From Acidobacteriota bacterium (lineage in GTDB: Bacteria > Acidobacteriota > Blastocatellia > Pyrinomonadales > Pyrinomonadaceae), in assembly GCA_016718135.1 (NCBI GenBank), contig JADKEF010000006.1, positions 286,026 through 350,025 of the forward strand: 64,000 nucleotides of DNA, given 5' to 3'. Below, one piece after another: positions 16,591-24,577 of the stretch. Both the position numbers and the translations under genes were made by a program. The number at the start of each line of letters is the position of its first letter. Position 1 is the first letter of the stretch. A model generated the notes under the pieces. That model was given only the letters and a program-made list of their open reading frames with translations. It ran no database searches and was not told the DNA's origin.

Positions 16591-17328
16591 ATGAAGTATT
16601 GCCCGGTCTGCGACCTGCGTTTTGACGAAGAGATAATCAAATTTTGCACGAAAGACGGCACACCGCTTATCGAAGAGACACCGAGTTTTACGGCTATGCC
16701 GAGCGAGGCTCTTGACGACGACTTTGGCCAAGAGACGGTCATTCGTCGTCGTGAGGATGTTGTGCCGCCGACCCAGCAGGGAGACCGCATCGTTATTCCG
16801 ACCGAGATCCCGCAGATGGACCAGCAGGTGCGTCCGCGGACTCAGGCGTATTATCCACCCCCACCGCCGCCGGCCAATACGACCAAAACAGTCGTTCTGA
16901 CCATTGCCGGAACGCTGGCTGCGGTCGGACTTGGGGCACTCTTGTTCTGGCTGTTTCAGGGCCCCCCGCCGGTCGCGAACAACATCAACCTCAATGCTCC
17001 AAACATGAATATGAATACAAATCTGAACAGCAATATCGGATTTGATTCAAATTTTAACTTCAATACCAACGCAAATTTCAACACCAACACGAACTTCAAC
17101 CTTAATACGAACTTGAATGCGAATATGCGTACGCCGTCGCCAACGCAGACTCCGCGGCCCAGCCCGAGCCCGACGATGACGCCACGTGAAACGCCTGAGC
17201 CGACCACCGCTCCGTCACCTCGCCCGACGATAGACCGTCCGCCGGGAACCGCCATGCCTGCTAACACCCCGAGAGTCGGCCCACGACCTCCGGTGATGAC
17301 GTCTAATCGACCTTCGAACGTAAACTAG
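16591..17328 (+). CDS. Zinc-ribbon, single-pass membrane protein with an Asn-rich tail
   Basis: A 245-residue protein of unknown function. Residues 1-27 carry a Cys pair and a third Cys (CPVC ... FC), like half of a zinc ribbon. One membrane helix follows around residues 96-115 ('VVLTIAGTLAAVGLGALLFW'). Beyond it, about 50 residues are mostly Asn alternating with Leu, Phe, Met and Thr ('NMNTNLNSN', 'NFNTNANFNTNTNFN'). A Pro-Thr-Ser-Arg-rich tail completes it. The order suggests a cytoplasmic sensor-like ribbon and an external low-complexity region (inference). A hairpin repeat follows. Confidence 0.7.
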   Translation: MKYCPVCDLRFDEEIIKFCTKDGTPLIEETPSFTAMPSEALDDDFGQETVIRRREDVVPPTQQGDRIVIPTEIPQMDQQVRPRTQAYYPPPPPPANTTKTVVLTIAGTLAAVGLGALLFWLFQGPPPVANNINLNAPNMNMNTNLNSNIGFDSNFNFNTNANFNTNTNFNLNTNLNANMRTPSPTQTPRPSPSPTMTPRETPEPTTAPSPRPTIDRPPGTAMPANTPRVGPRPPVMTSNRPSNVN

Positions 17329-17334
17329 ATCTAG

Positions 17335-17402
17335 CCACAGGTGGACACGGAGAAACGCAGATAAGATCTTTCTTATCTGTGTCCATCTGCGTATATTTGT
17401 GG
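17335..17402. repeat. Convergent-gene hairpin repeat (CCACAG / GGACACGGAG type)
   Basis: Inverted arms at about 17335-17364 and 17372-17402 pair imperfectly. The outer ends are CCACAG and TTTGTGG; the inner parts are GCAGATAAG and CTTATCTG. It sits between the convergent Asn-rich membrane protein and S8 protease genes and could serve as a bidirectional 3' end, though no T run is present. Confidence 0.7.
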
Positions 17403-17431
17403 ATGAAATTTCGTACCGTTCATCCGCCCGC

Positions 17432-18802
17432 TTATCCAGGCGCTTCTGACAGTGCCATTTCGACAGCTCTTCGCGGGTCGATGACCCCCCAGCCTTGGCG
17501 GTCTACTTCGTAGTGCGGCAGACGTTCGGCTGTCGAGATAAGGATGCGTTTTATTGCGGACGGTGTGAGCCCCGGGTTTGCCTCGATCATCTGAGCTGCG
17601 ACGGACGAGACTATCGGGGCCGAGAATGAAGTGCCGTCAACGTATTTGTAGTTTGCCGTGATGACATTCTCGCGACGGATCTTGAGCGTGATGATCTGCC
17701 TGATGATATGTGGCGGCCGGTCCAAAGCCGCGTCGAGCTCGGGGTCGATACCTGATGATTCACGAATGATCGAGTGAAGGTCTTCGTCTGAACTTTTATC
17801 GAGCTTTTCGAGTAGCTCAGCCTGTTGAGCGGTCGGTGTATTTGGCAAAATTGGTGCCGGTATCCAGATCGACGACGCGATGACCTCTGGTTTTTGCAGC
17901 CCGTCGATCGTCGGGCCGTACGACGAACGGTACATTCCCCGTTTCGCACGGTTGATCGAATTATTGTCATCCAGACCGCCAACCGCGATCGATGAGGGGG
18001 CACTCGCCGGCGGTACGACCGGATGATTTGGCAGATGCCCGGCGTTTCCGACGGCACACACGACAGTGATCCCGGCGGCCGAACATTCCTCAACCACCTG
18101 CGACAGCGGATCGTGCAAATAGCTCTGTTCGTCGTCACCGCCGGCTGAGATATTTACAATTCGAATGTTGTATTTCTCCCGATTAGCAAGAACCCATTCA
18201 AGTCCGTCCTGGATGTTCTGATCGGTGATGCGGCCCGTTCGGGCAAGTTTAACGAGTACAACTTCGGCGTCAGGCGCGATGCCGCGATAGAAGCCATTCG
18301 AGAGCGAGCCGTTGCCGGCCGCGACGACCGAAGTCATCATTCCGTGCCAGCTCGCGACGTCCGGTTCAAAGAGCGATGACGTATCGCCGTCCTCATGGAG
18401 CATGTTGCGATAGCCAAGGATTCGATTCTTGAGGTCGACGTGCGGATAGAAGCCTGAGTCGAGAAAAGCGATCGTCACGCCCTTTCCAGTAAAACGGTCG
18501 TCCGCATCAAGCCGCAAGGGAGTCGACAGCACATGCGAACCGTCCTTCTGCACCGCCGCGTCCTGAATTATCTGGTCCTTGGCCCGCTCAAAAAGCCGGG
18601 CACAACGCACACAGATCTCTTCGAAATTGTCCGATCCCGGAGCATTTGCCCGGATGAGTTTCGCGACATCATCGGCGAGCGAGCCAAGATCGACGCATCC
18701 ATCGCGAGCAAAGCGGGCACATACCGGACACACATCGCTACCCGACGAGAGGCTCGACGATGAACTCGCGAAGTTTTGTGAAAGCGATTCCTGAGGCGTC
18801 AT
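17432..18802 (-). CDS. Subtilisin-family (S8) serine protease without signal peptide
   Basis: A 456-residue protease with Asp115 (AFLDSGFYPHVDL), His153 (SWHGMMTSVV), the oxyanion Asn253 (AVGNAG) and Ser392 (DGTSFSAPIV). There is no signal peptide. The N-terminal 75 residues instead hold a Ser-rich stretch and two Cys pairs, CPVC (residues 25-28) and CVRC (64-67), which suggests a metal-binding or redox domain. A roughly 70-residue insertion between residues 310 and 380 interrupts the catalytic core. It may be an intracellular or non-classically exported subtilase. Confidence 0.88.
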   Translation of the reverse strand: MTPQESLSQNFASSSSSLSSGSDVCPVCARFARDGCVDLGSLADDVAKLIRANAPGSDNFEEICVRCARLFERAKDQIIQDAAVQKDGSHVLSTPLRLDADDRFTGKGVTIAFLDSGFYPHVDLKNRILGYRNMLHEDGDTSSLFEPDVASWHGMMTSVVAAGNGSLSNGFYRGIAPDAEVVLVKLARTGRITDQNIQDGLEWVLANREKYNIRIVNISAGGDDEQSYLHDPLSQVVEECSAAGITVVCAVGNAGHLPNHPVVPPASAPSSIAVGGLDDNNSINRAKRGMYRSSYGPTIDGLQKPEVIASSIWIPAPILPNTPTAQQAELLEKLDKSSDEDLHSIIRESSGIDPELDAALDRPPHIIRQIITLKIRRENVITANYKYVDGTSFSAPIVSSVAAQMIEANPGLTPSAIKRILISTAERLPHYEVDRQGWGVIDPRRAVEMALSEAPG

Positions 18803-18852
18803 TAATGGATTTCAAGTTTTCCATAAGAAGCAGTTAAAATCAATCTCGTCTT

Positions 18853-19632
18853 ATGGCAAGGAAAAAGGTCGGCCTCGCACTCTCAGGCGGCGGTGCACGT
18901 GGGTTCGCTCACGTAGGGGTCCTGCGCGTTCTGGCGGAGAATAATATTCCGATCGATATGATCGCGGGCACATCTGCGGGTTCGATCATCGGCGGTGCGT
19001 ATGCATCCGGGATGACTGTGGCAGAGGTCGAGGCGATGTCTGAAAAGACCGCCTGGATGAAAACGATAGGACCTACTCTGTCCTTTGGCGGAATGCTCTC
19101 GAATGCTCCCATGGGCAAATTCCTTGCTTTGCATTTTCCGGTCACCCGATTCGAAGATCTCAAAATACCTTTTGCGGCTGTGGCTTTTGATCTCGCAACG
19201 AGTCAGACGGTCATTTTTCAAGAAGACGGCGATCTGATAGCCGCGATCCGTGCAAGCTGTGCTGTACCGGGAATATTTGCTCCGGTCCGTGACGAAGCGG
19301 GCAGAACGCTCGTCGACGGCGGTGTGCTTTCGCCGATGCCCGTCGAGACTGTACGGGATATGGGAGCAGATGTCGTTATTGCTGTCGACCTGCTTTCGTG
19401 CGGCTCGTCGTTCGCAGAGGACTCGCGCAGTAGCCTCGGAATCGTTCTACAGTGTGCGATGGCAACGCTTCGTAATGTCGCGATTGTAGAACATACGACC
19501 GCCGATGTTGTGATCGAACCTCAGATCGCCCATCTAAGGATGGATCAGATCGGAAGGCGTCAAGAGTTCATCGAACTTGGCGAAAAAGCTGCCAACGACG
19601 CTCTCGATCAAATTCTCCAAATCATTGAGTAA
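18853..19632 (+). CDS. Patatin-like phospholipase (RssA type)
   Basis: A 259-residue single-domain patatin. The oxyanion loop SGGGARG is at residues 11-17, the nucleophile Ser41 lies in GTSAG, and the catalytic Asp155 lies in 'LVDGGVLSPMP'. These define a Ser-Asp dyad acyl hydrolase acting on lipids. The length and the compact C-terminus resemble RssA-like proteins rather than secreted ExoU-like toxins. No signal peptide is present. It is divergent from the S8 protease by 50 bases. Substrate and role are unknown. Confidence 0.9.
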   Translation: MARKKVGLALSGGGARGFAHVGVLRVLAENNIPIDMIAGTSAGSIIGGAYASGMTVAEVEAMSEKTAWMKTIGPTLSFGGMLSNAPMGKFLALHFPVTRFEDLKIPFAAVAFDLATSQTVIFQEDGDLIAAIRASCAVPGIFAPVRDEAGRTLVDGGVLSPMPVETVRDMGADVVIAVDLLSCGSSFAEDSRSSLGIVLQCAMATLRNVAIVEHTTADVVIEPQIAHLRMDQIGRRQEFIELGEKAANDALDQILQIIE

Positions 19633-19902
19633 AAACACCAATTCCCACTTGCAAAGCGGCGCGCCCGTCGTGCATCATAATTCTTGTTAGTCCTGCTCTC
19701 GCATCTACGGTGATGCGCCCCGACATGATGGTTTGTTCGACGGCGTCTGGAAGGCTAGAGGGTTGGTTGTTTGTAGGTTATTGAAGTAGCTCTAGAGCGT
19801 CCGTTCCATGTGGTTTCTTAGGGTAAGACCGTTCACCCGAAAGCAATAGACCCATTCACGGCTTCATTTGAATTCCCCTCGGCGGGAAAGGTAAATATTT
19901 GT
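19633..19902. other. Gene-free 270-base gap, possible RRM-gene leader
   Basis: No coding frame, tRNA or strong hairpin was recognised here. The segment nearest the RRM gene is moderately structured (GCGGGAAAGG site before the start) and could be a long 5' leader, as is common for RNA-binding and cold-shock proteins (inference). Confidence 0.3.
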
Positions 19903-20267
19903 ATGTCAATGAAACTGTACGTAGGTAATCTCTCATTTCAGACTTCGAGCTATGATCTCGAAGAACTTTTGCCGGAATCGGCGCAGTGGAGTCGGCTTCG
20001 GTCGTCGAAGATCGCGAAACGGGCCGCTCGCGCGGTTTCGGATTTGTCGAAATGGCAAATCAGGAAGATGGCGAAAAGGCCATTGCTGAGTTGAACGGTA
20101 CCGATTTTGCCGGCCGCGAGATCAAGGTCAACGAAGCCAAACCCCGTGAAGATCGTGGCAGCGGCGGTGGCGGCGGCCGTGGACGCGGCGGCTACGGCGG
20201 CGGTGGCGGCGGCAATTACGGCGGCGGTGGTGGTGGAAACTACGGCGGCGGCGGGAATCGCTGGTAA
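19903..20267 (+). pseudogene. RRM RNA-binding protein, frameshifted
   Basis: A glycine-rich RRM protein split over two frames. The first frame begins 'MSMKLYVGNLSFQTSSYDLE', the classic RNP2 (LYVGNL) start, but changes to nonsense at the CTTTTG at 19966-19971. The downstream frame gives 'ESASVVEDRETGRSRGFGFV', including RNP1 (RGFGFV), then 'AIAELNGTDFAGREIKVNEA' and a Gly-rich tail with GGNYGGG repeats. Adding one T to the four-T run would restore a single protein of about 121 residues. This is either an assembly error at a homopolymer or a real mutation. The intact protein would bind RNA, probably as a cold-shock chaperone. Confidence 0.8.
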
Positions 20268-20291
20268 GGACCGTTTGAATATCGAAAATAG

Positions 20292-20326
20292 AAACGCCCG
20301 AAGGCATTCAGCTTTCGGGCGTTTTT
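20292..20326 (+). terminator. Terminator after the RRM gene
   Basis: AACGCCCGAA (20293-20302) pairs with TTCGGGCGTT (20314-20323), around a short loop and followed by TTT. It lies between convergent genes. The A-rich side upstream allows bidirectional use for the secreted protein gene on the other strand. Confidence 0.85.
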
Positions 20327-20334
20327 CGTGGCTT

Positions 20335-20835
20335 CTAGTTTGGTCGTTTGGTTGATTTCGGCTTTGGTCGCGGCGTCGTCGGTTGGAAGCCGCTCACCGC
20401 AGAATTCACGGCTCCGCCGGAGCTTTTGATGTCAAACTCCAGATTCTCTGCGGGTTTACCATCTAGAAAAAGGTCCACGCGATAGCGGCCGGGCGTCCAT
20501 TTACCCTCAGGCGTGCCAGTAAAATTGACGCGATTTTGTCCCGCTTTTGTTGTGTAGCTTGCCGTAACCACCTTCGTTTCAGCTTTTACCCCGCTGACGT
20601 TTACAGCGACAAAGTTCATTTTGACAGTTACTTTGCCGCCTGCATCGAGTAGCACTACGCAGTAAATCGGCACATCATTCGTGCGAAACTCATTGACCTG
20701 CTCACCAGCTTTACCCTCGCCATTGTCACGAGCCAAGTAGATCTCTTCAACCGTCGGAGCCGCCGGGACGTCACTCTGAGCAAACGTCGGTATCGCAAAA
20801 AGGGCTAAACAAGCAATAAAGATCAGTGCTTTCAT
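20335..20835 (-). CDS. Small secreted protein of unknown function
   Basis: A 166-residue protein with a clear signal peptide (MKALIFIACLALFAIPTFAQ). The rest has alternating beta-type strands ('PIYCVVLLDAGGKVTVKMNF', 'VVTASYTTKAGQNRVNFTG', 'YRVDLFLDGKPAENLEFDI'), which suggest an immunoglobulin-like or transthyretin-like fold. The tail is Pro/Lys/Arg-rich (PTTPRPKPKSTKRP). The start is the ATG at 20835, since the longer frame upstream lacks a signal. No function is recognised. Confidence 0.75.
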   Translation of the reverse strand: MKALIFIACLALFAIPTFAQSDVPAAPTVEEIYLARDNGEGKAGEQVNEFRTNDVPIYCVVLLDAGGKVTVKMNFVAVNVSGVKAETKVVTASYTTKAGQNRVNFTGTPEGKWTPGRYRVDLFLDGKPAENLEFDIKSSGGAVNSAVSGFQPTTPRPKPKSTKRPN

Positions 20836-20936
20836 CAGGGCTCCGTAATTAGGCCAACGATCCAGACAGTACTTTGAACCACGAACGCTCGAAATAGTTG
20901 CACCGCCGCGGGCGGTGATATAATCCGTCTTACCCG

Positions 20937-22259
20937 ATGCGATTTGTCTTCTCACGCCGATTTTATTTTCTGCTGGTGCTCGCAGTCGTGCCGCTGTCCG
21001 TTTCGTGGATGGTGCCGGGGCTGACGCTCGCGGTTTTTGCGTTTGATATCTTGCTGGCTATCGTGGCGATAGTCGATTATTTTATCAGCCGCACGCTACC
21101 CGAGGGTTTCATTATCGAACGGGAATTCGAACGCCGTTTTGCCATTGGCGACTCGGCCAAGGTCACGCTCAAGATCGATAATGCAACTTCGCAAACCCTC
21201 CACCTAAAAATAAAGGACGAATATCCCGCGGAGATGCGGCTCGAGGAATCTCGCGAGGCTGAGTTTACGGTAGAGGCACAGGGCACGGCGGAATTTCATT
21301 ATCACGTCACCTCCACGCGTCGCGGCCGGTATGAATTTGGCAAAACGGCTGTCCGTTATCTCTCACGGCTCGGCCTGGTGTGGTGTCAGACCGAAATGGG
21401 CGAGCCGCGGACGGTAAAGGTCTATCCAAACATGCGGCGTGCCCGCGAGATGGAGTTGAAAGCCCTTGGCGCAAGATCTTTTCTGGCAATTCAGCGCCGA
21501 GCGGTGCGACGCGGCGAAGGGCGTGAATTCGAATCGATGCGAGACTATGTTCGCGGCGACGAACTGCGGCACATAGCATGGACGACGACCGCAAGACGTG
21601 GCAAGCTGACCACTCGCCAGTACCAGATCGAACGCGACCAAACCGTGGTCATCGCCCTCGACGCCGGCCGTCTTATGACCGGACGGATCGACGACGAGAC
21701 AAAGTTTGATACGGCATTGCACGCCGCCCTGGCATTGATGTCGGCGGCATCCCGTGCCGGTGACAATTGCGGCCTCGTCGTCTTCGGCCGCAAGGTGCGC
21801 AAGTATCTGCCGCCCAAACGCGGCCTCGAACACATCGATGCCGTTCTCGAGGCCCTCCACGACCTCGAACCCGAGCTGATCGAGCCGTCATACGCGCGAG
21901 CTTTCCAATTCATAGCCTCCAGCACTAAAAAACGTTCCTTCATCGTGATCCTCACCGATCTCGTCGATAAAGATAGCTCCAAGGAGCTAATAAATTCACT
22001 GAAACTGCTCCGTCCCCGCCACCTCCCACTGGTCGCCACCATCGGCGACCGCGATCTGAACGCCGCCGTCAGCGTCGCACCACCTGACATAAAAGCCGTC
22101 TTCACCCAGTCCGCCGCCGAGGAGATCATCCACCAACGCGAATCAGCTCTAAAGCTGGTCGAATCCCTTGGGGGCATGGCCATTGACGTGACCGCGAAAA
22201 CGCTTGCGCCGAAATTGTTAGAATCCTATTTGAGAGTGAAAGAGCGTGGGCTGTTGTAG
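20937..22259 (+). CDS. DUF58-family membrane protein
   Basis: A 440-residue protein with two N-terminal membrane segments (residues about 5-45), an extended beta region, and the DUF58 core at 'EFESMRDYVRGDELRHIAWT' (around residues 197-216). That is followed by 'TTRQYQIERDQTVVIALDAG', a von Willebrand factor A-like start. DUF58 proteins usually pair with MoxR ATPases and other vWA genes in envelope quality-control operons. Neither is adjacent here, so it is an isolated member. It is divergent from the small secreted gene; the next gene starts about 35 bases after its stop. Confidence 0.85.
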   Translation: MRFVFSRRFYFLLVLAVVPLSVSWMVPGLTLAVFAFDILLAIVAIVDYFISRTLPEGFIIEREFERRFAIGDSAKVTLKIDNATSQTLHLKIKDEYPAEMRLEESREAEFTVEAQGTAEFHYHVTSTRRGRYEFGKTAVRYLSRLGLVWCQTEMGEPRTVKVYPNMRRAREMELKALGARSFLAIQRRAVRRGEGREFESMRDYVRGDELRHIAWTTTARRGKLTTRQYQIERDQTVVIALDAGRLMTGRIDDETKFDTALHAALALMSAASRAGDNCGLVVFGRKVRKYLPPKRGLEHIDAVLEALHDLEPELIEPSYARAFQFIASSTKKRSFIVILTDLVDKDSSKELINSLKLLRPRHLPLVATIGDRDLNAAVSVAPPDIKAVFTQSAAEEIIHQRESALKLVESLGGMAIDVTAKTLAPKLLESYLRVKERGLL

Positions 22260-22295
22260 CATAATGATCGAGTATTGAATGAGGTTTCCGGTCTT

Positions 22296-22832
22296 ATGAG
22301 CAGTAAAGATATCGAGGTAATAAATGTATGGCGGCAAATTCCTACAAATATCGATGCCATCATTTCAGGTCTATCTAACGATGATCTTGGACGACAGGTT
22401 GAGGCTCTGGGGTTTTCAGTACGTGCTACGGTTCATCATCTGGTCGAGGCGAATATTGTGACCGCGAGTATGATCATAGCCGCGATGGGAAAGAGCGGTG
22501 CCACCTACGACTGGACGTGGCTTTATCCGAACGGCGACTGGTGCTCGCGGCTCGGATACGAGAGTACCCCCATCGAGCCATCTCTCGATGCTCTTCGCGG
22601 ATTGATAATGCACATTTCGAATATTGTCGCGAGTCAGGACGATGCTCTTGAGCGAATGGTAACCGTCTCGAATTTGCCGGGGGCTCCAACATACACACTG
22701 ACCGTCGGACAGATGATTAAACAGGAGATCGACCACGCTGCGGAACATCTCGCTGACGTTCGAAAAGCAGTTTATGGAACGGATAAATCTTGTAACCCTC
22801 CCGTATTTTCTATAGAATCCCAACATCGATGA
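22296..22832 (+). CDS. DinB-superfamily protein
   Basis: A 178-residue four-helix-bundle-like protein. The first metal-ligand helix is 'RATVHHLVEANIVTASMI' and the C-terminal one is 'GQMIKQEIDHAAEHLADV', giving the His-x3-His style pattern of DinB/YfiT metal-dependent enzymes. These proteins often transfer thiols or act as putative hydrolases. Its stop overlaps the start of the radical SAM gene (ATGA), so the two are translationally coupled. Start at the ATG at 22296, with GAGG about 11 bases upstream. Confidence 0.7.
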   Translation: MSSKDIEVINVWRQIPTNIDAIISGLSNDDLGRQVEALGFSVRATVHHLVEANIVTASMIIAAMGKSGATYDWTWLYPNGDWCSRLGYESTPIEPSLDALRGLIMHISNIVASQDDALERMVTVSNLPGAPTYTLTVGQMIKQEIDHAAEHLADVRKAVYGTDKSCNPPVFSIESQHR

Positions 22833-24577
22833 AAAAACGCTTTACATTGGTTTTGATCAAACCGTCCCATTATGACGACGACGGTTATGTGATCCAATGG
22901 TTTCGCTCGGCGATACCCTCGAATTCGCTGGCGGCGTTGTACGGGCTAGCGCTTGAGTGTTCGGGGCAACAGGTTTTAGGGGATGACGTCGAGTTTGATA
23001 TTCATGCGTTTGATGAAACGAACACGGTTATCAAGGACAAAAAGATCGCATCCCTTATCAAGAATTCAGACGATGGCATGGTGATGCTGGTGGGTGTTCA
23101 GTCGAACCAGTTTCCGCGTGCTCTCGATATTGCAAGACCGCTGCGCGATGCGGGGATCAAGGTAGCGATCGGCGGGTTTCATGTTTCCGGGACGATGGCG
23201 ATGCTTAAGGATCGCGACCCATGGGTGCAAAAGGCCCTGGACATGGGCGTTTCATTATTTGCGGGCGAGGCCGAAGGGCGGCTAGGGCAAGTTCTGATCG
23301 ATGCTTATAACAACAGCCTTGAACCTGTTTACAATTTCATGGACGATCTGCCGAATATCGAGGGCGTGGCAACACCTCTACTTCCGGCCGAACGCGTCCA
23401 TCTAACCGCCGGAGCCACGACCAGCTTTGACGCCGGACGCGGATGTCCGTTCGCATGTTCTTTCTGCACCATAATTAATGTACAAGGCCGCGTTTCGCGC
23501 CGTCGGTCGCCCGATGACATCGAACGAATTGTCAGGGAAAACGTCAAACAAGGATTACATTCATTTTTTATAACCGACGACAACTTTGCACGAAACAAGG
23601 ATTGGGAAGTGATCCTCGATCGTCTGATCGAGCTGCGAGAGAACGACGGGCTTAAGATCAGCTTTATCATTCAGGTCGACACGCTTTGTCACAAGCTGCC
23701 GAATTTTATTGAGAAATCAAAGCGGGCTGGAGTTAAACGCGTTTTCATTGGCCTCGAAAATATCAATCCCGACAGCCTGCTCGGCGCGAAGAAGCGGCAA
23801 AACAAGATCACAGATTACCGCCAGATGCTGCTCGCGTGGAAGCACGTTGGGATCGTCACCTATTGTGGTTACATACTCGGTTTTCCGGGTGACACGCCCG
23901 AATCGATAATCAACGATATCGAGATCATCAAGCGTGAGCTGCCGGTCGATCTGCTTGAGTTCTTTTACCTGACGCCGCTGCCGGGCTCGGAAGATCATAA
24001 GAAGCTTCACGAGGCCGGAATTGCAATGGACGAGGATCTTAATAAATACGACCTAAATCACGACGTGACCGGCCACCCCATTATGTCCCGCAATAAATGG
24101 CGCGATGTTTATCACAACGCGTGGAAGACCTATTACACCGATGAGCATGTCGAAACGGTGCTGCGCCGTTGCATCGCGACCGGAACCAGCCCGGGCAAGA
24201 CAATGTTCTTTATCGTCTGGTTCAAAGGCTGCATCGGGATCGAGGGCATTCATCCACTCGAAGGCGGGTTTCTGCGGATCAAATCGCGCCGCAACCGGCG
24301 TTCGGAGATGGAGCTCGAAAATCCACTTGTATTCTATCCGAAGTACTATTTCCAAATGCTTCGAAAACAGCTCCAATGGATATCGCTTTACACCCGAATG
24401 CGTCTGATCTACATGCGTGTTCGCAAAGACCCAAAGCGTCTCGAATACATGGATCTTGCACTCGAGCCGGTGACCGAACACGAGGAAGAACGCGAGCTTT
24501 TCGGAAGCACAGCCGCTAAGAATTATTTGGACATCGTTCACCGCAACGAAAAGATCACACGTGGCGAGGTGGTATAA
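22829..24577 (+). CDS. B12-binding-type radical SAM enzyme
   Basis: A 582-residue radical SAM protein. Residues 1-165 resemble a cobalamin-binding Rossmann domain ('DDGMVMLVGVQSNQFPRALD', 'AGIKVAIGGFHVSG'), but the DxHxxG lower ligand is absent. The iron-sulfur site is Cys206, Cys210 and Cys213 in 'GRGCPFACSFCTI'. A TIM-barrel core follows to about residue 400 ('YCGYILGFPGDTPESIINDI'), with a 170-residue C-terminal extension. Enzymes of this class methylate or rearrange unactivated carbons. It overlaps both neighbours (DinB by 4 bases, the fusion protein by 17). Substrate unknown. Confidence 0.88.
   Translation: MKKRFTLVLIKPSHYDDDGYVIQWFRSAIPSNSLAALYGLALECSGQQVLGDDVEFDIHAFDETNTVIKDKKIASLIKNSDDGMVMLVGVQSNQFPRALDIARPLRDAGIKVAIGGFHVSGTMAMLKDRDPWVQKALDMGVSLFAGEAEGRLGQVLIDAYNNSLEPVYNFMDDLPNIEGVATPLLPAERVHLTAGATTSFDAGRGCPFACSFCTIINVQGRVSRRRSPDDIERIVRENVKQGLHSFFITDDNFARNKDWEVILDRLIELRENDGLKISFIIQVDTLCHKLPNFIEKSKRAGVKRVFIGLENINPDSLLGAKKRQNKITDYRQMLLAWKHVGIVTYCGYILGFPGDTPESIINDIEIIKRELPVDLLEFFYLTPLPGSEDHKKLHEAGIAMDEDLNKYDLNHDVTGHPIMSRNKWRDVYHNAWKTYYTDEHVETVLRRCIATGTSPGKTMFFIVWFKGCIGIEGIHPLEGGFLRIKSRRNRRSEMELENPLVFYPKYYFQMLRKQLQWISLYTRMRLIYMRVRKDPKRLEYMDLALEPVTEHEEERELFGSTAAKNYLDIVHRNEKITRGEVV

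Noticed and set aside
19633..19902. Possible tRNA or small RNA in the gap before the RRM gene
   Set aside because: No cloverleaf arms or CCA-like end, no clear terminator; only a leader is plausible.
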